52,146 nucleotides of DNA from an uncultured Bacteroidales bacterium (GTDB lineage: Bacteria; Bacteroidota; Bacteroidia; Bacteroidales; UBA932): the NCBI GenBank assembly GCA_900545245.1, contig UQYV01000022.1:1-52146 (forward strand), given 5' to 3'. This document shows positions 30,434-39,759 of the stretch, piece after piece (position 1 is the first letter of the stretch; each line of letters starts with the position of its first letter). The translations under genes and the position numbers were made by a program. The notes below the pieces were generated by a model. The model searched no databases, had not been told where the DNA came from, and saw nothing but the letters and a program-made list of their open reading frames with translations.

Positions 30434-31435
30434 ATGGTATCTTACAAGGAACTCGGTCTTGTGAACACCCGTGAGATGTTCGCGAAGGCCATCAAGGGAG
30501 GATATGCAATCCCTGCATTCAACTTTAACAATATGGAGCAGCTTCAGGCCATTATCCAGGCCTCTGCCGAGACAAAGTCACCTGTGATTCTTCAGGTTTC
30601 AAAGGGTGCGCGCAACTATGCTAACCAGACCCTTCTCCGCTATATGGCAGAGGGTGCCGTTGAGTATGCAAAGGAACTCGGATGGGAGCATCCGCAGATT
30701 GTCCTCCACCTCGACCACGGCGATTCATTCGAGCTCTGCAAGAGCTGCGTTGACATGGGCTTCTCTTCAGTGATGATCGACGGCTCATCTCTTCCTTACG
30801 AGGACAACATCGCCCTCACGAAGAAGGTTGTCGAGTATGCTCACAAATATGACGTGACCGTTGAGGCTGAACTCGGTGTCCTCGCAGGTGTTGAGGATGA
30901 GGTTGCTTCAGAGGAGTCTCACTACACCAAGCCGGAGGAAGTCATCGACTTTGCAACCCGCACAGGCTGCGACTCTCTCGCAATCTCAATCGGAACTTCA
31001 CACGGTGCCTACAAGTTCAAACCTGAGCAGTGCACCCGCGACCCGAAGACCGGCCGTCTTGTTCCGCCGCCTCTCGCATTCGACGTTCTCCACGAGATTG
31101 AGAAGAAACTTCCAGGTTTCCCTATCGTTCTCCACGGCTCATCTTCAGTTCCACAGGAGTATGTTGACATCATCAACGCAAACGGCGGCAAACTTCCTGA
31201 TGCAGTCGGCATTCCAGAGGAGCAGCTCCGCGAGGCATCAAAGAGCGCTGTCTGCAAGATCAACATCGACTCAGACTCTCGTCTCGCAATGACCGCAGCA
31301 ATCCGCAAGGTCTTCAACGAGAAACCTGGTGAGTTCGATCCACGCAAGTACCTCGGACCTGCACGTGACGAGATGAAGAAGCTCTATGAGCACAAGATTG
31401 TTGATGTGCTTGGTTCAAACGGCAAGGCTGAATAA
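30434..31435 (+). CDS. fba: class II fructose-bisphosphate aldolase
   Basis: A 333-residue zinc-dependent aldolase of glycolysis and gluconeogenesis, cleaving fructose 1,6-bisphosphate to two triose phosphates. Visible elements: AIPAFNFNNMEQ, the metal and proton-transfer site VLHLDHGDSFE (Asp94, His95), EAELGVLAGVED, SIGTSHGAYK and VLHGSSSVPQEY. The DNA uses a narrow codon set (CTC, CGC, TCA, GAG preferred) compared with its neighbours, as expected of a highly expressed gene. It stands alone, with a strong terminator 70 bases downstream. Confidence 0.95.
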   Translation: MVSYKELGLVNTREMFAKAIKGGYAIPAFNFNNMEQLQAIIQASAETKSPVILQVSKGARNYANQTLLRYMAEGAVEYAKELGWEHPQIVLHLDHGDSFELCKSCVDMGFSSVMIDGSSLPYEDNIALTKKVVEYAHKYDVTVEAELGVLAGVEDEVASEESHYTKPEEVIDFATRTGCDSLAISIGTSHGAYKFKPEQCTRDPKTGRLVPPPLAFDVLHEIEKKLPGFPIVLHGSSSVPQEYVDIINANGGKLPDAVGIPEEQLREASKSAVCKINIDSDSRLAMTAAIRKVFNEKPGEFDPRKYLGPARDEMKKLYEHKIVDVLGSNGKAE

Positions 31436-31503
31436 TTAGGCGGGAGCCCCAAAGGCAGTCTGCATCGTTGGACGCCTTGCCCCCCTCTTTAAGTCTTATA
31501 TTG

Positions 31504-31534
31504 GAGACCGACTTCAAGTGAGTCGGTCTCTTTT
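31504..31534 (+). terminator. fba terminator
   Basis: Perfect 10-base arms GAGACCGACT (31504-31513) and AGTCGGTCTC (31521-31530) with a 7-base loop, followed by TTTTG. The 170 bases from here to the SusC start contain no gene and no consensus promoter that I can see. Confidence 0.88.
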
Positions 31535-31703
31535 GTTATGTATTTGTGCCATTGAGGGCGGTAGAATGGCGTTTGTACAAAATTGAACCATTTTCGGATA
31601 ATGTGTATATGCATGTTTGGCCATTTTTCCGGAATTTTGCAAGCGATATAATAGACGCGCGTTGCCGCGAAACGGAAAATTTAATAACCAAACCACTTAT
31701 TAT

Positions 31704-34700
31704 ATGTTTTCAAGCAAATATTCAAATGTTTTGAGACGTGGCTGGCTGATGATGATTTTGCTCATCGGAAGTTTGTCGGCCGCTCTTGCTCAGGACAGCG
31801 CCGGTTTGAGAGTAATCGGTAATGTCACGGATGAAAAGGGCGAACCTCTTGTCGCAGCTACTGTCTATGCCAAAAACAACAAATCCGTAAATGCCATCAC
31901 GGATCTTGACGGCAATTATTCCATCGTTGTTCCCGACAAATGGACGGTGCTCGTTTTCGATTTTGTCGGCTATGTAACAAAGGAGGAAACTGTCGGCGAA
32001 CGCAAGGTAATCAATGTCGAACTTGTGGAGGACATCGGGCAGCTAGATGATGCTGTCGTTGTCGCCTACGGTACGCAGAAGAAGGAATCTGTCGTCGCGT
32101 CAATCACTTCGATTGAACCGTCTGCCCTCAAGGTCTCGACATCGCGTTCATTGACCAACAACCTTGCGGGAAACGTTGCCGGTGTGCTTGCCATACAGCG
32201 CTCCGGAGAGCCTGGCTATGACAATTCTACTTTCTGGATTCGCGGTATTTCCACTTTTCAGGGAGTTGGCGGAGATCCGCTCGTGCTTGTCGATGGAATC
32301 GAGAGAAGCCTCGATACGATTGATGCGGAAGAAATAGCATCGTTCTCCGTCCTCAAGGATGCGGCAGCGAGTGCCGTGTATGGAGTTCGCGGTGCAAACG
32401 GAGTCATCCTCATCAACACCAAGCGCGGTGAGGCCGGAAAGCCGAAAGTTACAATCAAGGCCGAGTTCGCCGGCACACAGCCTGTCAAGCTCCCGTCATA
32501 TATCGGTGCGGCCGACTATATGCAGCTTCTTGATGACGTCCTTGTGGACACCGGCTCGCTCCCGATGTACACGGACCAGATTGCCAAGACAAGGGCTGGC
32601 TATGACCCGGACATCTATCCTGACGTGAACTGGATTCAGGCAATCTCCAAGAACTGGGCGGACAATCAGCGCGTCACAGCCGAAATCAGCGGCGGTAACG
32701 AGAGGGTTATCTACTCTATGGTCTGCGCATTCTACAATGAAGACGGAATCCTTACGCACGACAAGTCAAAGGAATGGGACCCGTCGATAAAGCTCCAGCG
32801 CTACAATGTCAGAAGCAACGTTGACATAAAGCTGACCAACACTACCAAACTCCGCATCAACATCGGAGGTTACATGCAGGAGCGCAACTCCACTCCTGAC
32901 AGCGTGAGCGAAATCTTCAACCGTGCCTTCAGGGCGGTTCCTTTCAAGTTCCCGGTTCAGTACTCTACAGGCGAAATTGCCGGAACGGAGGAGTCGAATG
33001 TCTGGGCTATGGCCACACAGCGCGGATACAACAGGACGACTGCCAGCAAGATTGAGACGCTCGTGACTCTTGAACAGGATCTCAAGTTCCTCACGGAAGG
33101 TCTCAAGGTCAGGGCGTCATTCTCCTTTGACCGCTATTCAACCGGAACCGTGAGTCGCACGATGAATCCTACCATCTACAACCCCGCATCCGGACGTAAC
33201 GAGGACGGCTCTCTCATTCTCACGGTGAAATCAAATGGCAGCAATACGCTCGGTCATTCGTCTTCTGGAACTTTCGGAAACAAGAGCGTCTATCTTGAGG
33301 CCGCTGCCACATACGACAGGACATTCAATCGCAAGCATGCCGTTTCCGGTCTCCTCCTCTTTAACAGGCGAAACTATGACAACGGAGGAAAGCTTCCGTA
33401 CAGAAACCAGGGTCTTGCAGGAAGGGCATCATACACCTATGCCAACAGATATGTTGCCGAGTTCAACTTCGGCTACAACGGTTCGGAGAACTTCGCTCCG
33501 GGCAAGAGATACGGTTTCTTCCCTTCAGGAGCTCTCGGATGGGTCATTTCAGAGGAGCCGTTCATGGCCGGTGCAAAGCACGTCCTTTCAAAGTTGAAGC
33601 TGCGTGCGTCATACGGACAGACCGGTAACGCTTCCCTTGACGGACGTCGTTTCGCCTACCTTTCAACCATCACGGACGACTGGAACACACTCAAAGAGTA
33701 CAGGTGGGGCTATGAGTCCAATTACAACAAGAACGGTATGGCAGAGGGTGACTTCGCCGTTCCGGACCTTACTTGGGAGAAGGTGAACAAGGCTGACGTC
33801 GGCTTTGAAATCGGCCTTTTGGACGGGGTCGCAGACTTCCAGGTGGACTTCTTCGACGAGCGCAGAAACAACATCTTCATGGAGAGGACTTCCATTCCGA
33901 TGACCGCCGGATTTATCAAGTCTCCTTGGCAGAACTTCGGACGTGTGAAGAACCAGGGTGTTGACCTTTCCCTTAACATCAGAAAGCAGTTCGGACGTGA
34001 TTTCTTCATTAGCGCGATGGGAACATTTACATATGCGCACAATACAATTCTCGAAATGGACGAGCCGGCTGCAGTGGTTGGAACCAACAGGGCAGAGACC
34101 GGACATCCGGTGGGGCAGCTCTTCGGATACATCGACGAGGGGCTCTACACCTACGATGATTTCGTGGATGTCGAGAATGGAATACTCCGTTCTGACCTTC
34201 CGACCGTCACGCTTGTGTCAAAGGTTCGCCCTGGCGATATAAAGTATAAGGACGTAAATGGGGACGGCAAGATTGATGTCTATGACAAATCACCTATCGG
34301 CGGCACAAAGAACCCGGAGATGGTGTATGGTTTCGGATTCACGTTCTCTTGGAAGGACCTCGACATCTCGGCTCTCTTTCAAGGAGTTGGCAAGACTTGG
34401 AACATCCTTTCCGGAAACATCATTCCTGCATCCAACAAGGGTACTACCTACAACATTTTCACGAACTATACAGACCGTTGGACGGAAGATAATCCGAGTC
34501 AGAACGTATTCTATCCGCGTCTTGACTATGGTGTGAACGCGAACAACAGTCAGGCGTCCACATGGTGGCTCAAGGATATGAGTTTCCTCAGACTCAAGAA
34601 CATCGAAATCGGATATTCGCTTCCGAAGAAGTTTGCCGAGAGGTCTTTCATTTCCAGCGCGAGAATCTACTTGCGCGGAACCAATCTGCTTACTTTCTCT

Positions 34701-34796
34701 AAGTTCAAGCTCTGGGATCCGGAGCTCGCCTCTAACACTGGCGCGGCCTATCCGGTTATGAAATCAATTTCAGCTGGTCTCGAATTCAAATTCTAA
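31704..34796 (+). CDS. SusC-like TonB-dependent outer membrane transporter
   Basis: A 1030-residue SusC-family receptor. The start at 31704 gives a signal peptide ending SLSAALA-Q (about 29). Residues 34-115 form the carboxypeptidase-regulatory-like beta domain (RVIGNVTDEKGEPLVAATVYAKN), then comes the TonB-box/plug region (VVVAYGTQKKESVVASIT and LRIRG-like FWIRGISTFQGVGGDPLVLVDGIER) and a beta-barrel to the C-terminal aromatic EFKF. It has no N-terminal secretin/STN domain, so no direct anti-sigma signalling. It imports a glycan bound by the SusD partner encoded 12 bases downstream. First gene of the PUL. Substrate is not predictable from this gene. Confidence 0.94.
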   Translation: MFSSKYSNVLRRGWLMMILLIGSLSAALAQDSAGLRVIGNVTDEKGEPLVAATVYAKNNKSVNAITDLDGNYSIVVPDKWTVLVFDFVGYVTKEETVGERKVINVELVEDIGQLDDAVVVAYGTQKKESVVASITSIEPSALKVSTSRSLTNNLAGNVAGVLAIQRSGEPGYDNSTFWIRGISTFQGVGGDPLVLVDGIERSLDTIDAEEIASFSVLKDAAASAVYGVRGANGVILINTKRGEAGKPKVTIKAEFAGTQPVKLPSYIGAADYMQLLDDVLVDTGSLPMYTDQIAKTRAGYDPDIYPDVNWIQAISKNWADNQRVTAEISGGNERVIYSMVCAFYNEDGILTHDKSKEWDPSIKLQRYNVRSNVDIKLTNTTKLRINIGGYMQERNSTPDSVSEIFNRAFRAVPFKFPVQYSTGEIAGTEESNVWAMATQRGYNRTTASKIETLVTLEQDLKFLTEGLKVRASFSFDRYSTGTVSRTMNPTIYNPASGRNEDGSLILTVKSNGSNTLGHSSSGTFGNKSVYLEAAATYDRTFNRKHAVSGLLLFNRRNYDNGGKLPYRNQGLAGRASYTYANRYVAEFNFGYNGSENFAPGKRYGFFPSGALGWVISEEPFMAGAKHVLSKLKLRASYGQTGNASLDGRRFAYLSTITDDWNTLKEYRWGYESNYNKNGMAEGDFAVPDLTWEKVNKADVGFEIGLLDGVADFQVDFFDERRNNIFMERTSIPMTAGFIKSPWQNFGRVKNQGVDLSLNIRKQFGRDFFISAMGTFTYAHNTILEMDEPAAVVGTNRAETGHPVGQLFGYIDEGLYTYDDFVDVENGILRSDLPTVTLVSKVRPGDIKYKDVNGDGKIDVYDKSPIGGTKNPEMVYGFGFTFSWKDLDISALFQGVGKTWNILSGNIIPASNKGTTYNIFTNYTDRWTEDNPSQNVFYPRLDYGVNANNSQASTWWLKDMSFLRLKNIEIGYSLPKKFAERSFISSARIYLRGTNLLTFSKFKLWDPELASNTGAAYPVMKSISAGLEFKF

Positions 34797-34808
34797 AATC
34801 ATTTCGTG

Positions 34809-36752
34809 ATGAAAAATCTTAAATTATCATATTTGATTGCAGGTCTCATCGCCATTTTCTCGGCTGTCTCCTGTGACTACCTTGACAAACAGCCTGATGA
34901 CCAGTTGGATCTCGAAACTGCATTCGAGAACAGGACCAACCTTGAGCGCTGGCTTGCCTACATCTACAACGGCATACCGACATTCTACCACTATGACGGA
35001 GCCATTGCCATTGCCGATGACCTCACGCCCCCTGTCGGCTGGGAGTCGCAGGGCTTCAAGGCTATTCTCTATCAGAACGGTAACTTTACCCCGGCACAGG
35101 GTGGCATCATCAGCTATTGGGAGGAATTCTCAAAGAGGATCCGTTCTGCCTACATCTTCATCGAGAATGCCCACCCGCTTTTTGATGTCTCAGCCAAGGA
35201 GATAGAGTGGATGAAGGCCGAGTGCCGTTTCTTCATCGCGTACTATCATGCAATGCTTGTGACGACCTACGGCGCGGTGCCGATGATTACTGGCCCAGCT
35301 CAGGGAACCAATGCTTCAGACATGCAGCTCAAGCAAGCTCCTTTTTATGAGGTTGTTGACTGGGTGGCTCAAGAACTGAAGGAGACTTCCGAGATTCTTC
35401 CGGCTTCATACGAGGAGGCAAACAAGTATGGTCGTGCCACATCCGTGATGTGCCTTGCCGTCCGTGCCCGTCTGCTCACCTTTGCCGCCAGCCCGCTTGT
35501 GAACGGCAATCCTGACCTTGCCGGTATGGTCAACTGTGACGGAACACCGCTTTTCTCGACGGAGTTTGATCCTGAGAGGTGGAGAACGGCAGCCGATGCC
35601 AACATGGAAGTCATCGAGGCCGCCAAGGAAAACGGTTATGAACTTTATGTCGAGAGACTTGACAATGGCAGCGTTGACCCGTACATGTCCTATATGAACG
35701 CGGTTCTCATGCGTTGGGATCAGGGAAATCATGAAGTCATATTCCCGAAGACATACGACAGCGGCGCATATTTCGACAGGCAGTGCAACCCTCGAAGCAT
35801 GGGTGGCGCGGGTGCCATCGGCGTGACTCAAAACCTTGTGGACGCCTTCTTTATGAGCAACGGTCTTGTTCCTATCACCGGATACGGCGCAAACGGACAG
35901 CCAATCATCAACCCGGCATCCGGTTATACCGAGACTGGCTATTCAACCGCAGACTACAAGGATGACACGAAATACTTCTATGCCGAGCAGGGTGCTGTCG
36001 AGGGACAGAAGACAAATCACGTGATAACGACCAAAGGCACCTACAACATGTACTGCAACCGTGAGCCGAGATTCTACATCTCAGTTCTCTACAACGAGCA
36101 GTATCATTGGGGCAAGGACAAGCACAAGTCCTCCAACAAATACACCGACTTCTTCTCCGGCGGACAGGACGGAGGACCGAGCCACGATGCTCCTACAGCG
36201 GGCTACCTCGTGAGGAAGATGGTGGATCCGTCAGCCATTCCGAGCGACGGCTCCGGAAAGTTCAAGACACGCCACGGCGCAATCTACCGCCTCGCGGAGG
36301 CCTATCTTTCATACGCCGAGTGCTTGAATGAATACAGCATCGCGAAGGGAACGTATGATGCAAACAAGAACGAGATTCTTTCCTATGTGAATAAAATCAG
36401 GGAGCGTGCAGGCATCCCTCAGTATGGCACGGGTGTCGATTCTGACGGTGTCGAGATGATTGTTCCGCCAACCGACGGCGAGACTCTCCGCGACCTCATT
36501 CACAGAGAAAGGCGTGTCGAACTCAACTGCGAGGCCGGCAACCGTTTCGATGACCTCCGCCGCTGGAAAGAGGCTGCAACAGTTCTTAACGGGCCTTTCT
36601 ACGGAATGGATTCGCGTGCGACGAAGTCTAACAGGGACGATTACTACAAGAGAACTCAGTACCAGACCCGTCGCTTCATCAGCTACTGGTGGCCGATTCC
36701 TCAGGACGACATTGACAAGAACGTAAATCTCCGTCAGTTCCCTGAATGGTAG
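34809..36752 (+). CDS. SusD-like glycan-binding outer membrane lipoprotein
   Basis: A 647-residue SusD/RagB-family lipoprotein. The ATG at 34809 is preferred over the GTG just before it. MKNLKLSYLIAGLIAIFSAVSC is the lipoprotein signal, then the typical DYLDKQPDDQ start of the mature chain. TPR-like helical repeats (YIFIENAH, AECRFFIAYYHAMLVTTYG) and the C-terminal RRVELNCEAGNRFDDLRRWKEA and YWWPIPQDDIDKN are family hallmarks. It forms the lid over the SusC pore and captures oligosaccharide. At 647 residues it is longer than the common 500-600, mostly in the middle. Confidence 0.94.
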   Translation: MKNLKLSYLIAGLIAIFSAVSCDYLDKQPDDQLDLETAFENRTNLERWLAYIYNGIPTFYHYDGAIAIADDLTPPVGWESQGFKAILYQNGNFTPAQGGIISYWEEFSKRIRSAYIFIENAHPLFDVSAKEIEWMKAECRFFIAYYHAMLVTTYGAVPMITGPAQGTNASDMQLKQAPFYEVVDWVAQELKETSEILPASYEEANKYGRATSVMCLAVRARLLTFAASPLVNGNPDLAGMVNCDGTPLFSTEFDPERWRTAADANMEVIEAAKENGYELYVERLDNGSVDPYMSYMNAVLMRWDQGNHEVIFPKTYDSGAYFDRQCNPRSMGGAGAIGVTQNLVDAFFMSNGLVPITGYGANGQPIINPASGYTETGYSTADYKDDTKYFYAEQGAVEGQKTNHVITTKGTYNMYCNREPRFYISVLYNEQYHWGKDKHKSSNKYTDFFSGGQDGGPSHDAPTAGYLVRKMVDPSAIPSDGSGKFKTRHGAIYRLAEAYLSYAECLNEYSIAKGTYDANKNEILSYVNKIRERAGIPQYGTGVDSDGVEMIVPPTDGETLRDLIHRERRVELNCEAGNRFDDLRRWKEAATVLNGPFYGMDSRATKSNRDDYYKRTQYQTRRFISYWWPIPQDDIDKNVNLRQFPEW

Positions 36753-36779
36753 GCACTAACGATAAAAAGAGTATTCGAT

Positions 36780-38132
36780 ATGAAAAACAGACATATATTA
36801 TTCGCGGTAGCCGGTCTCCTTTCGTTGGCTGCCTGTGACAAGGGCGGATTTCAGGGCCCGGACAGAAGTATGTACGATGTTGTCGAGACCATGACACTCG
36901 AAGCCTCAGCACAGGATGTTGTCCTTGATGCGGAGGAGGTGGATAAAGTTGCCTTGACGTTCACGTGGACTCCGGCAAGAGAAATGCCTGACGACTATCT
37001 GGTGACATACGTTACCTTCCTCGATGTTGAAGGAAATGACTTCAGCAATGCTGTTCGTCAGGTAGTTGACGACGGAGTGTTCACCAAGGAATACACGACT
37101 CAGGAACTGCAGAATCTTCTCGTGGAGAAGTGGAACAAGAACTATTCCCGTGCGGTGAACATGCAGTTCAAGGTCATTGCAAAATGGGAAGGCGGAGAAA
37201 AATATGTGATGCCGGAGGTAAGGACCATTGATTTCAGCGTCCGTCCTTTCCGCCCGCTCACCTTTGATGCTGACCGTATATTCCTTTCCGGCGATGCAAT
37301 GACCGGCACGACACGAAAGCCTATGGGCAAGACCCCGGAAAGCGACTATATCTATGCCGAGGAAGTCTACCTCCGCGCAGGGGAAATGACCATTCCTATC
37401 GAGTATCAGGGAATGACTTCCTATATCTGCCCTGCGGATGGAAGCGTTGAAGTTCCGGATAATGATCAGGTTGACTCAAAGCCGGCCGGCACGCAGTACA
37501 ATGCCGTTGTCAAGGAGCTTAAGGCCGATGCAACTCTTCCTGCATGGAAGATTCCTGTCGAGGGCTACTGGAGGGTTATAATCGACATCGAGAACAAGAC
37601 CGTCAAGTTCTTCTCTCCGAAGAACAGACTTGAACCGCTGACTGTCGAGTTTGCTTATGAGGGAAGGAATCCTGCATCATGGATTCTGACAAAGACCCTG
37701 TTGGCCGGCAACTACTATATCAATTCGATGACAGGCTGGGACAGCTGGAAAGGCAAGGCATTCCCGTTTGTGGTGTCGAAGGTTGACCCTATGATTCTCA
37801 TCTGGTCAGGTGCGTCGTTCAACATGACGGATGCGCTCTGCGTCAAGGTCGCTCAGGGACCTGCCGAGGTTGACAATATTAAGGCTGGAGAAGGAACAGG
37901 CGGAGAAGATCCTGTCAAGAACGGGGCCGGAATGAAGTTTATTTCAAAGGTTCTGGCATTTGTGCCGGCATCTGACCCGGGTGTGGCTGCAACAGCCGAC
38001 ATGGAACTCAAGATGGGCGAATGGATGAACACGGTTCCTGTTGTCAGCAACAGAAAGTGGAAGCCGGCTTCCACAGTGAAGATCAGTCGAATCACTATTG
38101 ACGCAAGAAACAATAAGATTCGTTTTGACTGA
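36780..38132 (+). CDS. SusE/SusF-like surface glycan-binding lipoprotein
   Basis: A 450-residue lipoprotein (MKNRHILFAVAGLLSLAAC, Cys19). The N-terminal ~130 residues (SQDVVLDAEEVDKVALTFTWTPA, split) look like the SusE Ig-like domain that lifts the binding region from the membrane. Two later segments each end with WRVIIDIENKTVKFFSP- or ISRITIDARNNKIRFD-like strands, typical of SusE/F carbohydrate-binding modules. The C-terminal 200 residues resemble the C-terminus of the lipoprotein at 44749. It follows SusD by 27 bases and would bind the target glycan at the cell surface. Ligand unknown. Confidence 0.75.
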   Translation: MKNRHILFAVAGLLSLAACDKGGFQGPDRSMYDVVETMTLEASAQDVVLDAEEVDKVALTFTWTPAREMPDDYLVTYVTFLDVEGNDFSNAVRQVVDDGVFTKEYTTQELQNLLVEKWNKNYSRAVNMQFKVIAKWEGGEKYVMPEVRTIDFSVRPFRPLTFDADRIFLSGDAMTGTTRKPMGKTPESDYIYAEEVYLRAGEMTIPIEYQGMTSYICPADGSVEVPDNDQVDSKPAGTQYNAVVKELKADATLPAWKIPVEGYWRVIIDIENKTVKFFSPKNRLEPLTVEFAYEGRNPASWILTKTLLAGNYYINSMTGWDSWKGKAFPFVVSKVDPMILIWSGASFNMTDALCVKVAQGPAEVDNIKAGEGTGGEDPVKNGAGMKFISKVLAFVPASDPGVAATADMELKMGEWMNTVPVVSNRKWKPASTVKISRITIDARNNKIRFD

Positions 38133-38133
38133 T

Positions 38134-39723
38134 ATGAATATCTCCATTAAAGAAACACTTCTTGTCTTGGCGATTGCCGCTGTTTCTGCCTGCGCTTGCG
38201 CGAAGGGGGAAAAGCCTTCCGGAAATGGTGGGAATGGCGGCGAGATTGCCGGCAACACAACTGTCAAGATAAGCCCTGACAGGAAGACTGTTCTGAAGAA
38301 TCCGCTCAATGGTTGGGTCATGTATGTTTCCGGTACGGCGGACCCGTCCTATTTCGACACGAAAATCTATGTCTCGGAACTTGGAAAGGAAGTCTATGTA
38401 AGGGATTACGCCTCTGCTTGTTACATCAGGACAGGCTGGAAGAATCTCAATCCTGCGAAGGGCAAGTATGCCTGGGATGACCAGACGAGCAAGATCTATA
38501 AATTGGTCAAACGGGCGGAAGAACTTGAACTTCCGGTAGCGTTCCGTGTCGTGGTGGACGGCAGAGATCAGAGGGAGAATACACCGCAGTTTGTCTTTGA
38601 CGACGGGGCTGAGTATTGGCTGTCTGACAGCAAGTATCCTGACCGCAAGACTCCGCTTGCCGTGGATCCGATTTGGAGAAAACACTACGAGACATTCGTG
38701 AAGGCATTCGCGGAACGTTTCAACGACCCGAAGAAAACAGCGTTCATAGATGCTTACGGACTGGGAAAATGGGGCGAAGGCCATAATGTCTGCTACGAGC
38801 AGAACAATGCCGTGTCGGACAAGACATCGGAGTACAAGGCCGGGACGATGCAGTGGATAACGAAGCTGTATGCGGACAACTTCACCAAGGTTCCGCTCGT
38901 CATCAACTACCATCGCCAGATTGGGCATCCTGTCAGCGAAGGCAAGAACCCTCAGCCGGACAGCGAGAGAGTGCTCCAGATTGCACTTGATAACGGATAC
39001 TGTCTGCGTTCCGATGCAATCGGGATGAACAATCAGGACTGGGGCTACAACGACTGGGAGAAAGCCTACGCGAAGAAATGGGCCTACAAGGTGCCCATAC
39101 TCATGGAAGGCGGCTACATCGTCTCCAGCCATTCGTACTGGAACGACCCTGCAGGCTACCGCAAGGGGCATCCAGAAGACGTCCGTGCAGGCGAATTCAA
39201 CTCATCTATGGAGGCGAAGGTCAACACGATGGATTTCCGTGTGGGAGATGAGACGAAGTCCTGGTTCGAGAATGCCTTTGAGTATGTGGAACGTTTTGTC
39301 GCGGAGGGTGGTTACAGGCTCTATCCGACTTCTGTCTCCTTCCCTTCACAGGTAAAGTTCGGCGACAGGGTGACCGTCGGTCACAGCTGGGCTAACCTCG
39401 GATGGGGATATTGTCCTGTCAATCTTCCACAGTGGAACTATAAGTACAAGGCTGCCGTTGCTCTCCTTGACAGTAAAAACAAACCGGTCAAGGTTTTTGT
39501 GGAAGCCGATGCTGACTTGTCAAAATGGCTTAAAGGAGAGATTTCTTCCTATAAGACCGAGGTCGAGATCAAGGGCGTTGCAATCGGAGCATACACTTGG
39601 GCAGTAGGTATCGTCGACACGACTCAGGACAATGCCATAGGCATACGCCCGGCAGCGACGGCCAAGAGCGTGACGGAAGACGGATGGGTGCGTGCCGGTG
39701 CGGTGACCGTGTCCGCAAGATAA
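38134..39723 (+). CDS. glycosidase-like TIM-barrel lipoprotein, paralogue A (DUF4832-like)
   Basis: A 529-residue lipoprotein (lipobox ending at Cys20 in AAVSAC). The body looks like a TIM barrel (LKNPLNGWVMY, YIRTGWKNLNPAKGKYAWDD, PVAFRVVVDGRDQRENTPQF) followed by a C-terminal beta domain (GHSWANLGWGYCPVNLPQWNYKYKAAVALLD to EDGWVRAGAVTV). Glu215 in AYGLGKWGEGHN and Glu325 in PILMEGGYIVSSH sit where clan GH-A enzymes have acid/base and nucleophile. It resembles DUF4832/DUF4874 proteins. Two homologues lie in this PUL: the C-terminal half of the GH3 fusion and the gene at 46341. The start at 38134 is one base after the SusE-like stop. Confidence 0.7.
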   Translation: MNISIKETLLVLAIAAVSACACAKGEKPSGNGGNGGEIAGNTTVKISPDRKTVLKNPLNGWVMYVSGTADPSYFDTKIYVSELGKEVYVRDYASACYIRTGWKNLNPAKGKYAWDDQTSKIYKLVKRAEELELPVAFRVVVDGRDQRENTPQFVFDDGAEYWLSDSKYPDRKTPLAVDPIWRKHYETFVKAFAERFNDPKKTAFIDAYGLGKWGEGHNVCYEQNNAVSDKTSEYKAGTMQWITKLYADNFTKVPLVINYHRQIGHPVSEGKNPQPDSERVLQIALDNGYCLRSDAIGMNNQDWGYNDWEKAYAKKWAYKVPILMEGGYIVSSHSYWNDPAGYRKGHPEDVRAGEFNSSMEAKVNTMDFRVGDETKSWFENAFEYVERFVAEGGYRLYPTSVSFPSQVKFGDRVTVGHSWANLGWGYCPVNLPQWNYKYKAAVALLDSKNKPVKVFVEADADLSKWLKGEISSYKTEVEIKGVAIGAYTWAVGIVDTTQDNAIGIRPAATAKSVTEDGWVRAGAVTVSAR

Positions 39724-39759
39724 TTTGAACATAAATAATTACAAATTGTTTTGAATAGG

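Noticed and set aside
38095..39171. 358-residue reverse-strand reading frame
   Set aside because: Antisense to the TIM-barrel lipoprotein, whose homologues elsewhere in the window confirm the + strand frame.
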